DNA of 64,000 nucleotides from Mariniflexile fucanivorans (GCF_004341235.1 NZ_SLUP01000001.1:124001-188000), one strand, 5' to 3'; positions 19,147-28,743 are shown, counted from the stretch's first letter. The notes: generated by a model from the letters alone, not told the origin. Translations and numbers: made by a program.

Positions 19147-19509
19147 TTATTTCAGCGTATCCCGCATCTTTTTTGGCATTCCTTTTACTACCATTTCATA
19201 AGAATGGTCTATAAGTTCTAAAATAAATTTAGGTTCTAATTCATTTTCTTGAATAGAAATGGTATTCCAATGTTTTTTGCTCATGTGGTAACCTGGTTGG
19301 ATACTGCTATATGCTGCTCGAAGTTCTTCGGCATAATCGGGATCGCATTTTAAATTGATGGCTTTTTCACCCGATTCCCATTTTTTCAGCCCGATTAAGG
19401 CAAACATTTTGCCCAATACTTTAAACACCAAAGTATCTTCATCAAAAGGGAAATCTTCAGTGACACCTTTTTTGTTTAAACAATATTGATGAAGCTGTTC
19501 AATGTTCAT
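19147..19509 (-). CDS. MmcQ/YjbR family protein
   Basis: I choose the second ATG (MNIEQLHQYCLNKKG, 120 residues), because the first would add only MCFF. The protein has the CyaY-like/YjbR fold signature: ITEDFPFDEDTLVFKVLGKMFAL-like N-terminal strands, INLKCDPDYAEELRA in the middle, and a conserved KHWNTI motif (GYHMSKKHWNTISI). Members are small DNA-binding-like cytoplasmic proteins of unknown physiological role. Confidence 0.85.
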   Translation of the reverse strand: MNIEQLHQYCLNKKGVTEDFPFDEDTLVFKVLGKMFALIGLKKWESGEKAINLKCDPDYAEELRAAYSSIQPGYHMSKKHWNTISIQENELEPKFILELIDHSYEMVVKGMPKKMRDTLK

Positions 19510-19624
19510 AAAAAAACACATTCAAATTTTGAATTGAAGGTGTTTAAAATTAGTAAAATTTATATTGTTATTTTAGTAATACTTACTAATTGATTAATTT
19601 CTTAGTTTAACGAAATTGTTATTC

Positions 19625-20182
19625 TTAAAGCTTCCCTATTATAAGTTTAGAAACCTCAACAGCTTTTTCTTTATTCTCCGTGTCATTATTGGATACTTTA
19701 ACATGTACATGAAACATATACTTATTTGAAAGAAACGTTAGTTGAGAAATCCTTGAATCCCATACAGCCCTAGAACCTAAGTGTGAAATTTCTTGCGGCT
19801 GTTTATAAACAGTTGTGGACTGGTTAAACATAGCCTCGGTTGCATTTTTTACCATGACAATTAAAACTTCGCTAGGCATAGTAGATTTAATTTCTTGACC
19901 ACCAAAAGTTACCGATTTCGTGAATTTACGGTCTTCCCATCTATAAATACAAGTAGGATACGTATATACAACATCTTTGTTTTCCATGTGAAGATCTATT
20001 CTAAACATACTTTTCACTTCTTCCATTGAAATAAGTTCGCAAGGAGAGGTAATGGTAGATGATTTTTCGAGCATTGTGTTTTCTTCAGCAATCTTATTTT
20101 GATTTGTATTTGCTTTGCTTGCTTTGTTGTTACACGCTAATACAAGCATGGAAAATAAGATTATTATTAAATGATTTTTCAT
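19625..20182 (-). CDS. Lipoprotein, last gene of the 28-kb secreted-protein unit (family A)
   Basis: The start at 20182 gives MKNHLIIILFSMLVLACNN, with lipobox Cys17 and 185 residues. Earlier ATGs would overlap the preceding gene. The C-terminal 60 residues (LGSRAVWDSRISQ... VSNNDTENKEKAVEVSKLIIGKL) align by eye with the lipoprotein at 23042-23641 (VGESAYWNPNK... ISNNDILDKEKTIALAKLIIEE), so the two are paralogs. The function is unknown. It is separated by 28 bp from the next gene upstream in the unit. Confidence 0.75.
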   Translation of the reverse strand: MKNHLIIILFSMLVLACNNKASKANTNQNKIAEENTMLEKSSTITSPCELISMEEVKSMFRIDLHMENKDVVYTYPTCIYRWEDRKFTKSVTFGGQEIKSTMPSEVLIVMVKNATEAMFNQSTTVYKQPQEISHLGSRAVWDSRISQLTFLSNKYMFHVHVKVSNNDTENKEKAVEVSKLIIGKL

Positions 20183-20210
20183 GGTTTTCATTTTATAGTT
20201 TTTTGAAATT

Positions 20211-21152
20211 TTAATATTGTGGCGATTTTCTAAAGTAATAGGTAGCATCTTCTGGAATAGAAGTTATAGAAGTGTGTGCGTGTTTTTTATAACGTGACCT
20301 GTCTTCTTCAGGAGCATTTGGGAAGTCATATCTACCAATAACATCGGTTTTCACTAAGTTCCATCCCGGTTTAAAACTTAAATTGTATGTCACATTCGTT
20401 TCAACTAGTAATGGTGTGCCAGTATTGCTTAAATCGCCCTTCCAATTTTCATTGGCCATTATTGCACATGCTTGATCTGCAAAAACCCATGACAACATAT
20501 ACCCTTCATCACCAAAATATAAATCTCCTGGTGTTAATAGGTTTAGGGTTACTTTTACAGAGTTTCCAATGGTTAAGATTCCTATTTGTTCATCATTTTG
20601 ATACACTAATAAATAAGCGTTGAGTTTAAATCCCGCATCTTCGTTAGTATATTGATAAGACGCTGGATTATGAATATCATAAAAATTGTTGCTATCCTTA
20701 AAGTCCTTTAATGGCTTTAGCATTGGCACTTTGTTTATAGGATTCAATTCGATAGTACCATCTGCTTTAATTACGCCAACTTTAACATATGCTAGTTTAT
20801 CTTCTCTTGCATCGTAGTGATAGTTAAAAACAAGATCGGCCTCACCATAATTCCAGTTTTTTAATTTACTATCGTTATCGCTAGCTAACGTATTTTTCCA
20901 ATATTTATCTTCATTTTTTGTAGTTTTTGGAATTCGACTTGGCTCTCTTTTATTCGATTTTTTATCTGATTCAAGCTTCTTTTCCTGAGCATTGGCTTGC
21001 TGCAACATTTCTTCAAGGCCTATACATTGCATAATGCTATCACGCATTTTTATTGCTTTATCTATCATTTTTTGCTGCTCTGGAGTTTGAGAAAAACCCA
21101 AGCCTGAGACAACAAACAGAATACTAAAAATAATTTTATGTAGCATTTTCAT
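20211..21152 (-). CDS. Secreted protein of unknown function (family C)
   Basis: The 313-residue protein has a signal peptide (MKMLHKIIFSILFVVSGLGFSQ), a charged helical stretch (residues 25-75) and then a beta-rich domain. In the last 100 residues, 'VTYNLSFKPGWNLVKTDVI' resembles 'YNYNLQLNAGFNFIEYKI' of the next gene upstream (21165-21887). The two probably share a domain, despite low identity. Nothing known is recognised. Confidence 0.7.
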   Translation of the reverse strand: MKMLHKIIFSILFVVSGLGFSQTPEQQKMIDKAIKMRDSIMQCIGLEEMLQQANAQEKKLESDKKSNKREPSRIPKTTKNEDKYWKNTLASDNDSKLKNWNYGEADLVFNYHYDAREDKLAYVKVGVIKADGTIELNPINKVPMLKPLKDFKDSNNFYDIHNPASYQYTNEDAGFKLNAYLLVYQNDEQIGILTIGNSVKVTLNLLTPGDLYFGDEGYMLSWVFADQACAIMANENWKGDLSNTGTPLLVETNVTYNLSFKPGWNLVKTDVIGRYDFPNAPEEDRSRYKKHAHTSITSIPEDATYYFRKSPQY

Positions 21153-21164
21153 GGTAGTCCGTTT

Positions 21165-21887
21165 TTAAAAATATTTACCAATAAATTTAGTATTTGGCGG
21201 TGTAGATTGTGATGAGGTGACGGTTATTTTACTAGGTTTCGCTATTTTAACAAATACATTTTCTTCGTACATACTTGGTATCTCATGTTCATCAACACTT
21301 TCAATTTTATATTCAATAAAATTAAATCCTGCATTTAATTGCAAATTATAGTTGTAAATGGTTTCAATGGTATCATTTTCTGTATTACTGACTGTGGAGG
21401 TGCATTCGCCTTGATAATTAAAATCATTTTCCACATAAACTAATTCAAAATAAGATGCTATAACCGCATTATTAGAGTACGATTCTTCTAACCAAGGCAC
21501 CAAATTTTCGTCGGTAGTCATAAAGAATAATCCAGCATATGGATTCTCTTTTGAGCTTAATGAAATATATCCTCCACCTGCGGCTCTAATATTTTCATCT
21601 TCCGAAAGAATGTCATAACTGTTATCACATTTAGAAAATAACACAAAAGCTGCATCTGATATGAAATTTGTTTTTACTTCTTCGGGTATCGAACTTATAT
21701 TAGTTGGCAGCTTAAAATTAAGTTCACCAGAATTGGAAACTGTTCCAATTGTTAACGGATAATCCATACCAAAAGTAAATACAACCAAATCCATAGCTTT
21801 TAATGGATAGTTATCTACTTTAGGGTTGTTTTGAGCTATGCCCAAATGAAGAGATAAGAGCATCAAAAATAAGAGTGACTTTTTCAT
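21165..21887 (-). CDS. Secreted protein of unknown function (family C)
   Basis: This 240-residue protein has a signal peptide (MKKSLLFLMLLSLHLGIAQ) and a predicted beta-rich body. The motif 'PLTIGTVSNSGELNFKLP' near residue 43 and 'NAGFNFIEYKIESV' near 185 are shared in outline with the following gene. It lies 19 bp and 12 bp from its neighbours, inside one transcription unit. It could be a surface adhesin or carbohydrate-binding domain, but this cannot be shown from sequence. Confidence 0.7.
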   Translation of the reverse strand: MKKSLLFLMLLSLHLGIAQNNPKVDNYPLKAMDLVVFTFGMDYPLTIGTVSNSGELNFKLPTNISSIPEEVKTNFISDAAFVLFSKCDNSYDILSEDENIRAAGGGYISLSSKENPYAGLFFMTTDENLVPWLEESYSNNAVIASYFELVYVENDFNYQGECTSTVSNTENDTIETIYNYNLQLNAGFNFIEYKIESVDEHEIPSMYEENVFVKIAKPSKITVTSSQSTPPNTKFIGKYF

Positions 21888-21906
21888 GATATTATTGTTT
21901 TATGTG

Positions 21907-22389
21907 TTAGTTTAAAAATGAAAAAAATATTGATACGGTGTCATTAAAAAAATCAGGAAAGAAAAAAGACAAAAACGTTACAAGAAAAATTAAAAGCATT
22001 AGAATAAAAACATTTACAATACCTTGTTTTTTACCTGGAACCAAGGTGGATATCTTAGGGTTTATGGGATTATAATAAACTACAACTACGTTCCCTTGAG
22101 AATATTTTTCTATTCTATCCTTATTACTAACTATGAATTTGCTTGAGGTAGAAAAGAAAGGTTTTTTTCTTTGATACTCCTTCCCTTTTACTTCATATTC
22201 ATATAAAAATGTGTCGCTCGACATTCCAAATTCCATGCCCCTAGACACAACGCCCTTAACCGTAGGCCAAAAATGTGATTGATTTGCATATCTCCAATAC
22301 TTTAGTGATAGAATAAGCGAAGACAGCGATATTAATTGTGCTATAATACTAACTATATCATATTCGCTTATTGATGAAAAATACTCCAT
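21907..22389 (-). CDS. DUF3592 membrane protein
   Basis: The 160-residue protein has two transmembrane helices (about 12-30 and 132-152) enclosing an exterior beta-domain. The pattern 'GVVSRGMEFG', 'FLYEYEVKGKEYQ' and 'GNVVVVYYNPINPKISTLVPG' is typical of DUF3592 proteins. The function is unknown. It is the only clear integral inner-membrane member of this half of the array. Confidence 0.8.
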   Translation of the reverse strand: MEYFSSISEYDIVSIIAQLISLSSLILSLKYWRYANQSHFWPTVKGVVSRGMEFGMSSDTFLYEYEVKGKEYQRKKPFFSTSSKFIVSNKDRIEKYSQGNVVVVYYNPINPKISTLVPGKKQGIVNVFILMLLIFLVTFLSFFFPDFFNDTVSIFFSFLN

Positions 22390-22403
22390 TTTTTTATGTT
22401 TTA

Positions 22404-23021
22404 TTAATTAAAATCCTTAAACCGTTGCAAGTTTTCAACTCCCAAAACACCCCAAAGTTTATTGGAATCCATGTTTTTACCTTCTAGTGTTACATAAAAG
22501 CGATTATCGTAGAGAAACCTAATTTCAGATTGATAATCGGCCTTCGTATCTTCATCTCGATCCGTACCAAAGGTTAGTATTCCATTACGCTCTTTTTTTG
22601 AATACCTAATGGTGTTGTTATACTCTGAGGTAATCTTGTTTAGTTCCAACATTTTTAGGGGTATAATTGCTCCCATAACATTTTCACCGCCAGCGTCTAG
22701 AATTTCCATTCGTACCGTATTATCACCAAAACTTCCCACAACTGTTTTATCACCAGTAATTCTAGCTTCATTTGAGTCTAATTTTAAGTTGCCTAATTTT
22801 TTTGGATAAGCTTCTAGTAATTCCTGATCGGTTAGTAGCGTTTTCGTTTTCAATTCTTCCATTAACAACGCATATTTTTTGTCAATATCGACATTGTTAC
22901 CCATTACTTCGTTTAATAAGCCTTCTGTAATTTGGGACTCTTTAGAATCGGATGATTTTTGTGCATCTTTACAGGAAACTAATAGCAATATAACTAGTAC
23001 TAATTTGAATAGATTTTTCAT
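22404..23021 (-). CDS. Lipoprotein of unknown function (family B, intact copy)
   Basis: This 205-residue lipoprotein has signal and lipobox (MKNLFKLVLVILLLVSCKD, Cys17). The middle has KTLLTDQELLEAYPKKLGNL and the C-terminal end is SEIRFLYDNRFYVTLEG, then VENLQRFKDFN. It is the intact relative of the frameshifted gene at 28986-29596, which has the same three landmarks in the same order. The function is unknown. Confidence 0.75.
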   Translation of the reverse strand: MKNLFKLVLVILLLVSCKDAQKSSDSKESQITEGLLNEVMGNNVDIDKKYALLMEELKTKTLLTDQELLEAYPKKLGNLKLDSNEARITGDKTVVGSFGDNTVRMEILDAGGENVMGAIIPLKMLELNKITSEYNNTIRYSKKERNGILTFGTDRDEDTKADYQSEIRFLYDNRFYVTLEGKNMDSNKLWGVLGVENLQRFKDFN

Positions 23022-23041
23022 TTTATTAGATTTTAAGATTT

Positions 23042-23641
23042 TTACTTTATTCGTTCTTCTATAATTAATTTTGCTAGAGCAATGGTTTTTTCCTTATCGA
23101 GTATATCATTATTTGAAATATCTACTTGAAGCGTAAAAGAAACCCCGTTATAATACACTTCTAAATGATTTTTGTTCGGATTCCAATAGGCACTTTCTCC
23201 AACGTTTTCTACTTTAGTTAAATCTGGATATTTTTCAAGGTCAATAAAATCTAAAAAAGAATCCATATCTGCTTCACCATCTACCCATTTAATCTGAACA
23301 AGATCCATACATCCAATTTTGGTGTTCTTTCTGTTTGGGGTAGTACTTTCCTTTTCTCTTTCCCTGCCGTTTTCCCAATAATAGCGCAGTATTTCTCCTG
23401 TCATTCCTTTTAAAGGATTCATTTTATTTGCTTTTGAAGGTTCAAAACCTGTTATTCTTGATGCTAACTCCAATGTTAATAAATCCTCGTAATCTCCGCT
23501 AAACACAAAATCGGTTTTTGGATTTGGAACCAAGGCTTCAGGACTGGGGTCGTCATTTTTTGGTGCAGGGTCGGTTGGCTGTCCATTGCCCTTACAAGAA
23601 AATAGCACTATACAAATTGCTAAGAATAGAAGGTTTTTCAT
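23042..23641 (-). CDS. Lipoprotein of unknown function (family A)
   Basis: I place the start at 23641 (MKNLLFLAICIVLFSCKGN, Cys16; 199 residues). A longer frame would overlap the beta-helix gene and add 14 residues before the signal. The C-terminal third matches the lipoprotein at 19625-20182. The centre has an SAYWNPNKNHLEVYYNG segment. It is 4 bp after the stop of the beta-helix gene, so probably co-translated. Confidence 0.75.
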   Translation of the reverse strand: MKNLLFLAICIVLFSCKGNGQPTDPAPKNDDPSPEALVPNPKTDFVFSGDYEDLLTLELASRITGFEPSKANKMNPLKGMTGEILRYYWENGREREKESTTPNRKNTKIGCMDLVQIKWVDGEADMDSFLDFIDLEKYPDLTKVENVGESAYWNPNKNHLEVYYNGVSFTLQVDISNNDILDKEKTIALAKLIIEERIK

Positions 23642-23645
23642 GGTT

Positions 23646-26495
23646 TTAGTTTTTAATGAATTTGATGGTTTGTGTTTCGCCAATTTCAGAATAAATATTT
23701 AAAAAATAAAGCCCTTTTGATATGGTTGAAACATCTAATGATGTTGAAGATGTAGCATTATTTTCAGTTAAAACAGTTTTCCCTAATACATTAACCACTT
23801 TTAAATTATAGGTGTCTGAAGATGGAAATTGGACAAACAACCTTTCAGACACTGGGTTTGGATACAACTTTATACTTTGGTTTTTAACCTGTGCCACAGA
23901 TAATGTGTAATTAACATTGATTCCAAATTCTGAAGTATTTCCGTTAGCATCAGTAGCGGTTGCGACGATGTTGTTGTAATCATTAGCGTTATAACCACTT
24001 GGAAGATTTAAAGTAATGGTTTTACTTCCCGGGGTTGTGTACGAGTCTGAACTTATAAAAAATTTGCCTTGTCCACTTACGGCGCCAAAAAAATCAATTA
24101 ATAAAGGATATGTAGAATTCGTTATAGCACTTGGAACCGCATACGTAATTTCGATAGCGCCTCCTCCTAAATAATTAATGGCACTTATTTCTGGTGTGTT
24201 TTGAAGATTATTAACTCCAGCATCTGCATCGTCCACATCATTTGCTGATGTACCTACTAAATCAATTCCTAAAACTGAATTATTATATATACTGTTTTCT
24301 GAAATGGTCACTTCACTAGGAGTACCGCCACTAGCTTGTAACACAACCCCTCTATCATTGTTTGCTATCGTATTTTGACTGATTGTATTACCTGTATTGG
24401 TTCCAGAAATCGCTATCCCTATAATGGCATTTCCAATTACTGAAACCCCATCTAAACCAACACCTATTTTGTTGTAAATAACTGTATTATTACTACTTAA
24501 ACCAGACATAGCTACACCATTTAAATTATGATTCCCTATGATATTACCCTCAATTTCTGATGCGCCTCCTATAATATTATTACTAGAACTATTGAAAAAC
24601 ATTCCGTTTCCAATATTTACGACTCCCGTAATACCATCTGGCAAGGTTCCTACTTTATTACTAAAAAAATGCACATTATTTGCGGCATTAAAATAGACAT
24701 TTAAGGCTGTTGTTGAAACCGTTCCATTACCCGAAATGGTGTTTTCCGAAACTTGAGTACCTGTTGAAGTACCATTGAACCTGATGCCTTCGTTTCCATT
24801 TTTAATAATTCCATTCCCAGCTGGATTTATACCTATATAATTGTTTTGGATGGTGTGTGAAGTACCTGATATCCATAATCCTCTAATAGCATTACCCGAA
24901 ATAATATTCCTATCTGAAAGATTAGGTCCACCAATAACAGTATTGTTTACCGAAGCTATTAAAGATATTCCTGTTGTATTTGCCAAGGCTGAATTCCCTG
25001 CGGCATTCAACCCAATGTAATTGCCTTTTATGGAACATCCGCTAGAAGTAATTCCTGAAATCTCTATTCCTATATAATTTCCAGAAACAATATTTCTCGA
25101 GCCATTTGCTGATCCTCCAACACTATTGTTAGCACTTCTTAAATCAATTCCAGTATTATTACCAATTGTAGCTGTACCTGAAGCATTCGTGCCAATGTAA
25201 TTTCCTAGAATTTGATTGTTCTCACCACTGAAGATTGCAATGCCAGCACTTGTATTTCCTGAAATCACATTTTTTGAGTTCGTTGTCGTACCACCAATTA
25301 TATTATTGTTGTTTACTCCAGCAAGCATCATTATACCTCTATAATTTGGTAATGCAGCATTTCCCGTAGCATCTAAACCTATATAATTACCTTTAAAACT
25401 ATTAAAAGAAACAGGATCTGTCCCTACACCGCCTTCAATATAAATTCCGTAAGCCCCATTGCCTGAAATGAGGTTTCCTTCTCCAGGGTTCTCAGTTCCT
25501 ATAGCATTATTATTTGCTCCAGTAAGGATTAAAACTCCTCCTCTCACATTAGAGATAGACTGGCTTCCTGTAATATCAGTTCCAATATAATTTCCAATAA
25601 TTTTATTACCATAAGACTCTGAGCCTGAAATGGCCACTCCTGTTCCTACTGTATTATCGTCAGGCGCATTGGCTCCAGAAATAATATTTCTAGCAGAAGC
25701 AGAATTTCCTCCTAAAATATTGTTGGGCGCATTTATAAATTGAACATTAAATCGATTTCCTTTGCTTAATTTTCCTGTAACATCAGTACCTATTAAATTC
25801 CCTTGGATGTTATTATTTGTAGCGGATGAATTTGCTGTGGTTCCTTGAAAAGTAAGTCCACCTACTCCATTTCCTGAAATTACATTGCCTTGATTAGGCA
25901 GTGAACCGCCTATTTGGTTTCCGCCAGTGTTATTAAAATACAAACCACCACCCGTATTAGAATTTATGGTGGCCCCATCTGGTTTTATACCTATAAAATT
26001 GGATTGAAAAATATGGTTTCCAGTAGTTGAGTAAACCCCATAACCAAAACTAAATGGTGAAACCTCCAATCGTTTAAAGCCTCCTATACTTAAGCCATAA
26101 ATATCGCTTCCAGTAGAATTACCAATTAGTTGAATGCCATTTTTACCTTCAGGTAAATTACTGCCATCTATTTCTATTATTGGTGAGTTTATGTAATTTA
26201 ATTGTGTTCTACCATCTATAATAACAGGTTGTTGAATAGGTTGCATAACATCTGTAACCGTAATAACGAATGGTGTGTTACCAGAAATATTAAATTTTAT
26301 AGTGTCTTTATTGCTTGTTTTATTTGCATTTTGAATGGCTGCGCGCAATGTACAGTTACCTTTTGCATCTACACAAACAGCATCATTAATATTGATATCT
26401 GGTAAATCGTCTGTACTATTCACAGTATATGTAGTTTGTGAAAACACAGTAACCGTAATGTTTAAAAACAAAATAAATAGTAGTGATTTTTTCAT
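23646..26495 (-). CDS. T9SS-secreted right-handed beta-helix protein with CSLREA-like start
   Basis: The 949-residue protein begins with a signal peptide (MKKSLLFILFLNITVTVFSQ). Next is a CSLREA-like segment (TVNSTDDLPD..., CTLRAAIQNAN at about 47-57). Many NosD-like beta-helix rungs follow, each with NxIGG, RNxISGN, NYIGT/LDATGN and similar Asn/Gly-rich turns (about 90-760). A short beta-sandwich follows, then a C-terminal T9SS type-A sorting domain (IKLYPNPVSERLFVQF, ending SKGLYFLNI...TIKFIKN). It is exported by the type IX system and anchored or released at the cell surface, where it may bind or cut polysaccharide. No catalytic residues were identified. Confidence 0.9.
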   Translation of the reverse strand: MKKSLLFILFLNITVTVFSQTTYTVNSTDDLPDININDAVCVDAKGNCTLRAAIQNANKTSNKDTIKFNISGNTPFVITVTDVMQPIQQPVIIDGRTQLNYINSPIIEIDGSNLPEGKNGIQLIGNSTGSDIYGLSIGGFKRLEVSPFSFGYGVYSTTGNHIFQSNFIGIKPDGATINSNTGGGLYFNNTGGNQIGGSLPNQGNVISGNGVGGLTFQGTTANSSATNNNIQGNLIGTDVTGKLSKGNRFNVQFINAPNNILGGNSASARNIISGANAPDDNTVGTGVAISGSESYGNKIIGNYIGTDITGSQSISNVRGGVLILTGANNNAIGTENPGEGNLISGNGAYGIYIEGGVGTDPVSFNSFKGNYIGLDATGNAALPNYRGIMMLAGVNNNNIIGGTTTNSKNVISGNTSAGIAIFSGENNQILGNYIGTNASGTATIGNNTGIDLRSANNSVGGSANGSRNIVSGNYIGIEISGITSSGCSIKGNYIGLNAAGNSALANTTGISLIASVNNTVIGGPNLSDRNIISGNAIRGLWISGTSHTIQNNYIGINPAGNGIIKNGNEGIRFNGTSTGTQVSENTISGNGTVSTTALNVYFNAANNVHFFSNKVGTLPDGITGVVNIGNGMFFNSSSNNIIGGASEIEGNIIGNHNLNGVAMSGLSSNNTVIYNKIGVGLDGVSVIGNAIIGIAISGTNTGNTISQNTIANNDRGVVLQASGGTPSEVTISENSIYNNSVLGIDLVGTSANDVDDADAGVNNLQNTPEISAINYLGGGAIEITYAVPSAITNSTYPLLIDFFGAVSGQGKFFISSDSYTTPGSKTITLNLPSGYNANDYNNIVATATDANGNTSEFGINVNYTLSVAQVKNQSIKLYPNPVSERLFVQFPSSDTYNLKVVNVLGKTVLTENNATSSTSLDVSTISKGLYFLNIYSEIGETQTIKFIKN

Positions 26496-26523
26496 GATTT
26501 TATTATTTAGAAATTAACAACAT

Positions 26524-28017
26524 TTAGTTTTTAATGAATTTGATGGTTTGTGATTCACCAGTTTCAGAATGAATATTTAAAAAATAAAGCCCTTTTGATA
26601 AGGTTGAAACATCTATTGAAATTGATGAAGCGTTTTTAGTTTGTTTTAAAACTAGTTGTCCTAATTGATTAATTACTTGCAGTTGAAGATTGCCAAAAAA
26701 AGGGTTTTCAATCGTTAGATTATTAGTAACAGGATTTGGATAAAGCTTAATTGTATTCTTGTTTTCAAAACTTTCATTGCTTAATGCCCCGTTGATTGGA
26801 TTAAAATCTTTCCAAATAAATGCTGCTTTATATGCGTTTACACTAGCAGCAGGAACATTTAAAGCACACATGGATTGGTTTACATTCCCAAAAACATAAT
26901 TATTAGTATAAATAGGTATTGGAGTAACAATAGCACAATTTACAGTAGCCAAACTAGTACAATCATAAAAAGCACTACGTCCAATTGAAGTAACTGAACT
27001 AGGAATGGTTACAGAAGTTAATCCAGTACAATTTTTAAAAGCAGAATCTCCAATTGAAGTAACTGAATTAGGGATTATTACAGAAGTTAGTCCAGTACAA
27101 TTATAAAAAGCAGCACCTCCAATTGAAGTAACTGAATTACCAATAGCCAAAGAAATTAGTCCTGTACAATTATTAAAAGCACCACCTTCAATGGAAATAA
27201 CAGAATCAGGAATTACTAAAGAAGTTAAACTAGTACAATTATAAAAAGCGCTCTCTCCAATTAAAGTAACTGAATTAGGAATAATTAATGAAGTTAATGC
27301 ACTACAATCATAAAAAGCTGTATATCCAATAGAATTAACTGAGCTACCAATTATTACAGAAGTCAAACTAGAGCAAGAAGCAAAAGCATATTCTTCAATT
27401 GAAGTAACGGAATTACCAATGGTTACAGAAGTTAATCCAGTACAACCAGAAAAAGTTTGATTTGCAATAGAAGAAGTTACCGAATCAGGAATCGTTATAG
27501 TAGTGATACCTATACATTTGGAAAAAGCATAAGTTCCAATAAAAGTTACTGAATTAGGAATTATTATTGAAGTTAAATTAGCACAACCATAAAAAACACT
27601 TTTTCCAATTGAGGTAACAGAATTTGGAATGGTTATGGAAGTTAAACCTTTACAATTATAAAAAGCGCTCTCTCCAAACGAAGTAACCGAATTACCAATG
27701 GTTACAGAAACTAAATTAGAACATTCATTAAAAGCATTCTTTTCAATAGAAGTAACCGAATTAGGGATTGTTATTGAAGTTAAACTTTTATTGTTATAAA
27801 AAGAAGAAACTCCAATAGAAGTAACCGCATAAGTAACCGTACTATATGCCACAGTTGATGGTATGGTTACCGCTCCTGTTGCATATTGATTACGACCTAC
27901 TTCTACGTTGGTTGTATTTGGAATAATATTATAATTAATCCCATTTACATTAAATGTTTGGGCCGAGGCTATACTAAAACTTAATATAGCAATTAATAAA
28001 AATAATTTTGTTTTCAT
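26524..28017 (-). CDS. T9SS-secreted BspA-like leucine-rich-repeat protein
   Basis: The 497-residue protein has a signal peptide (MKTKLFLLIAILSFSIASAQ). After about 60 residues come twelve full 23-residue LRR_5 (BspA/TpLRR) repeats plus a partial one, with consensus AFYNCTGLTSVTIPNSVTS. A C-terminal T9SS sorting domain (IKLYPNPVTNNLTIENPF ... TIKFIKN) follows. Such proteins are surface adhesins or interaction platforms in Bacteroidota. The last 30 residues are nearly the same as in the beta-helix gene next door. It lies 93 bp after the lesioned lipoprotein gene, with a possible attenuator hairpin between. Confidence 0.9.
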   Translation of the reverse strand: MKTKLFLLIAILSFSIASAQTFNVNGINYNIIPNTTNVEVGRNQYATGAVTIPSTVAYSTVTYAVTSIGVSSFYNNKSLTSITIPNSVTSIEKNAFNECSNLVSVTIGNSVTSFGESAFYNCKGLTSITIPNSVTSIGKSVFYGCANLTSIIIPNSVTFIGTYAFSKCIGITTITIPDSVTSSIANQTFSGCTGLTSVTIGNSVTSIEEYAFASCSSLTSVIIGSSVNSIGYTAFYDCSALTSLIIPNSVTLIGESAFYNCTSLTSLVIPDSVISIEGGAFNNCTGLISLAIGNSVTSIGGAAFYNCTGLTSVIIPNSVTSIGDSAFKNCTGLTSVTIPSSVTSIGRSAFYDCTSLATVNCAIVTPIPIYTNNYVFGNVNQSMCALNVPAASVNAYKAAFIWKDFNPINGALSNESFENKNTIKLYPNPVTNNLTIENPFFGNLQLQVINQLGQLVLKQTKNASSISIDVSTLSKGLYFLNIHSETGESQTIKFIKN

Positions 28018-28043
28018 GATTAAAGTTTTAATAGTTAGTTAAT

Positions 28044-28103
28044 AAAAATCTCGATGCCTTATCTTCTTGTTTTTAGAATAGACTTATAAAAACATCAAGA
28101 TAT
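28044..28103 (-). terminator. Terminator or attenuator between lipoprotein and LRR genes
   Basis: On the minus strand ATCTTGATG and CATCGAGAT (nine pairs, one G-U) enclose 36 nt that can pair further internally, followed by TTTTTATT. It lies in the 93-bp gap, so it could end or attenuate transcription that started at 28.5 kb before the LRR gene. Confidence 0.45.
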
Positions 28104-28110
28104 TCTGGTC

Positions 28111-28456
28111 TTAATTACAATCCATACTGTTAACCTCTGCTCTGTATTCATTTAAACTCGCCGTATAATCTTGTACGCTCGCTGTAGGGACGCAATCGAT
28201 AACGCTTTCTGGCATCAATATATTTTAAGCCTGCTGCTTTAAGCTTTCCGCAATTAGCTGTTGTGGGATTGTTGGTATAAGTAGCAGATGCTTCAGAATA
28301 TGCAGTAGCTTGAGCTAACCATTGTTCTGACCAATTGGTGCAATTTGTAATTTCGTCTTTGTCATCAGACTTACTACAACTAACTAACCCTAATAGAGGT
28401 ATTAAAAAACAGATAAAGAAGAACGCTGTAAGAGTGATTTTCAATTGATTTTTCAT
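28111..28456 (-). pseudogene. Small lipoprotein gene with a 1-nt frameshift near 28207
   Basis: The frame from ATG 28456 encodes a lipoprotein (SCSKSDDKDE, Cys27) with NCTNWSEQWLAQATAYSEAS and NPTTANCGKLKAAGLKYIDA. It then ends in a basic tail and a TGA at 28148. In the neighbouring frame the sequence continues DCVPTASVQDYTASLNEYR to a stop at 28111-28113, which restores the regularly spaced cysteines. One extra A in the AAA of AGAAAGC (28206-28208 on the plus strand) explains the break. The gene is first in its transcription unit and has the shared promoter 20 nt upstream. It is either a real lesion or an assembly error. Confidence 0.75.
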
Positions 28457-28476
28457 ATGGATTTGATTTATAATGA

Positions 28477-28514
28477 TTTATCTTTAGTCTCAGAAAAAAA
28501 CATAATGTTAACAT
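28477..28514 (-). promoter_or_regulatory. Shared bipartite promoter, copy 1
   Basis: Reading the minus strand: ATGTTAACAT (28505-28514), 16 nt, then ACTAAAGATAAA (28477-28488), then 20 nt to the ATG at 28456. Copies 2 and 3 have the same two boxes and exactly the same spacing. It does not fit the housekeeping TAnnTTTG pattern. The AAC-containing upstream box and 16-nt spacing fit an ECF-type promoter. Confidence 0.8.
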
Positions 28515-28743
28515 CTGTATAAAAAAATTATTAAAATTTCAATCAACGCCATTATGTTAATGCTTTAAAAACCGATAACCATTTTAATATTAAGGAACTA
28601 TAAAAACACCAATAGAAGTCCCTTTTTAGCTATCGTATCTGAATAGGACTCATCTTTTTTTTGTGCAGAATCTAAAGGTTGACTCTACAGTATTGAATTT
28701 CATTTTCCAGCCTTAGGTGCGTTTTCCTTCGCTTTTTCGGCTA

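Noticed and set aside
23646-28017. CRISPR-like regular repeats in the beta-helix and LRR genes
   Set aside because: Repeats are in-frame protein repeats of 23 residues and beta-helix rungs. No constant repeat with variable spacers, no cas genes.
28457-28743. Additional small genes in the gap at 28.5-28.7 kb
   Set aside because: No frame with a start and signal or family resemblance beyond the promoter. Only AT-rich sequence.
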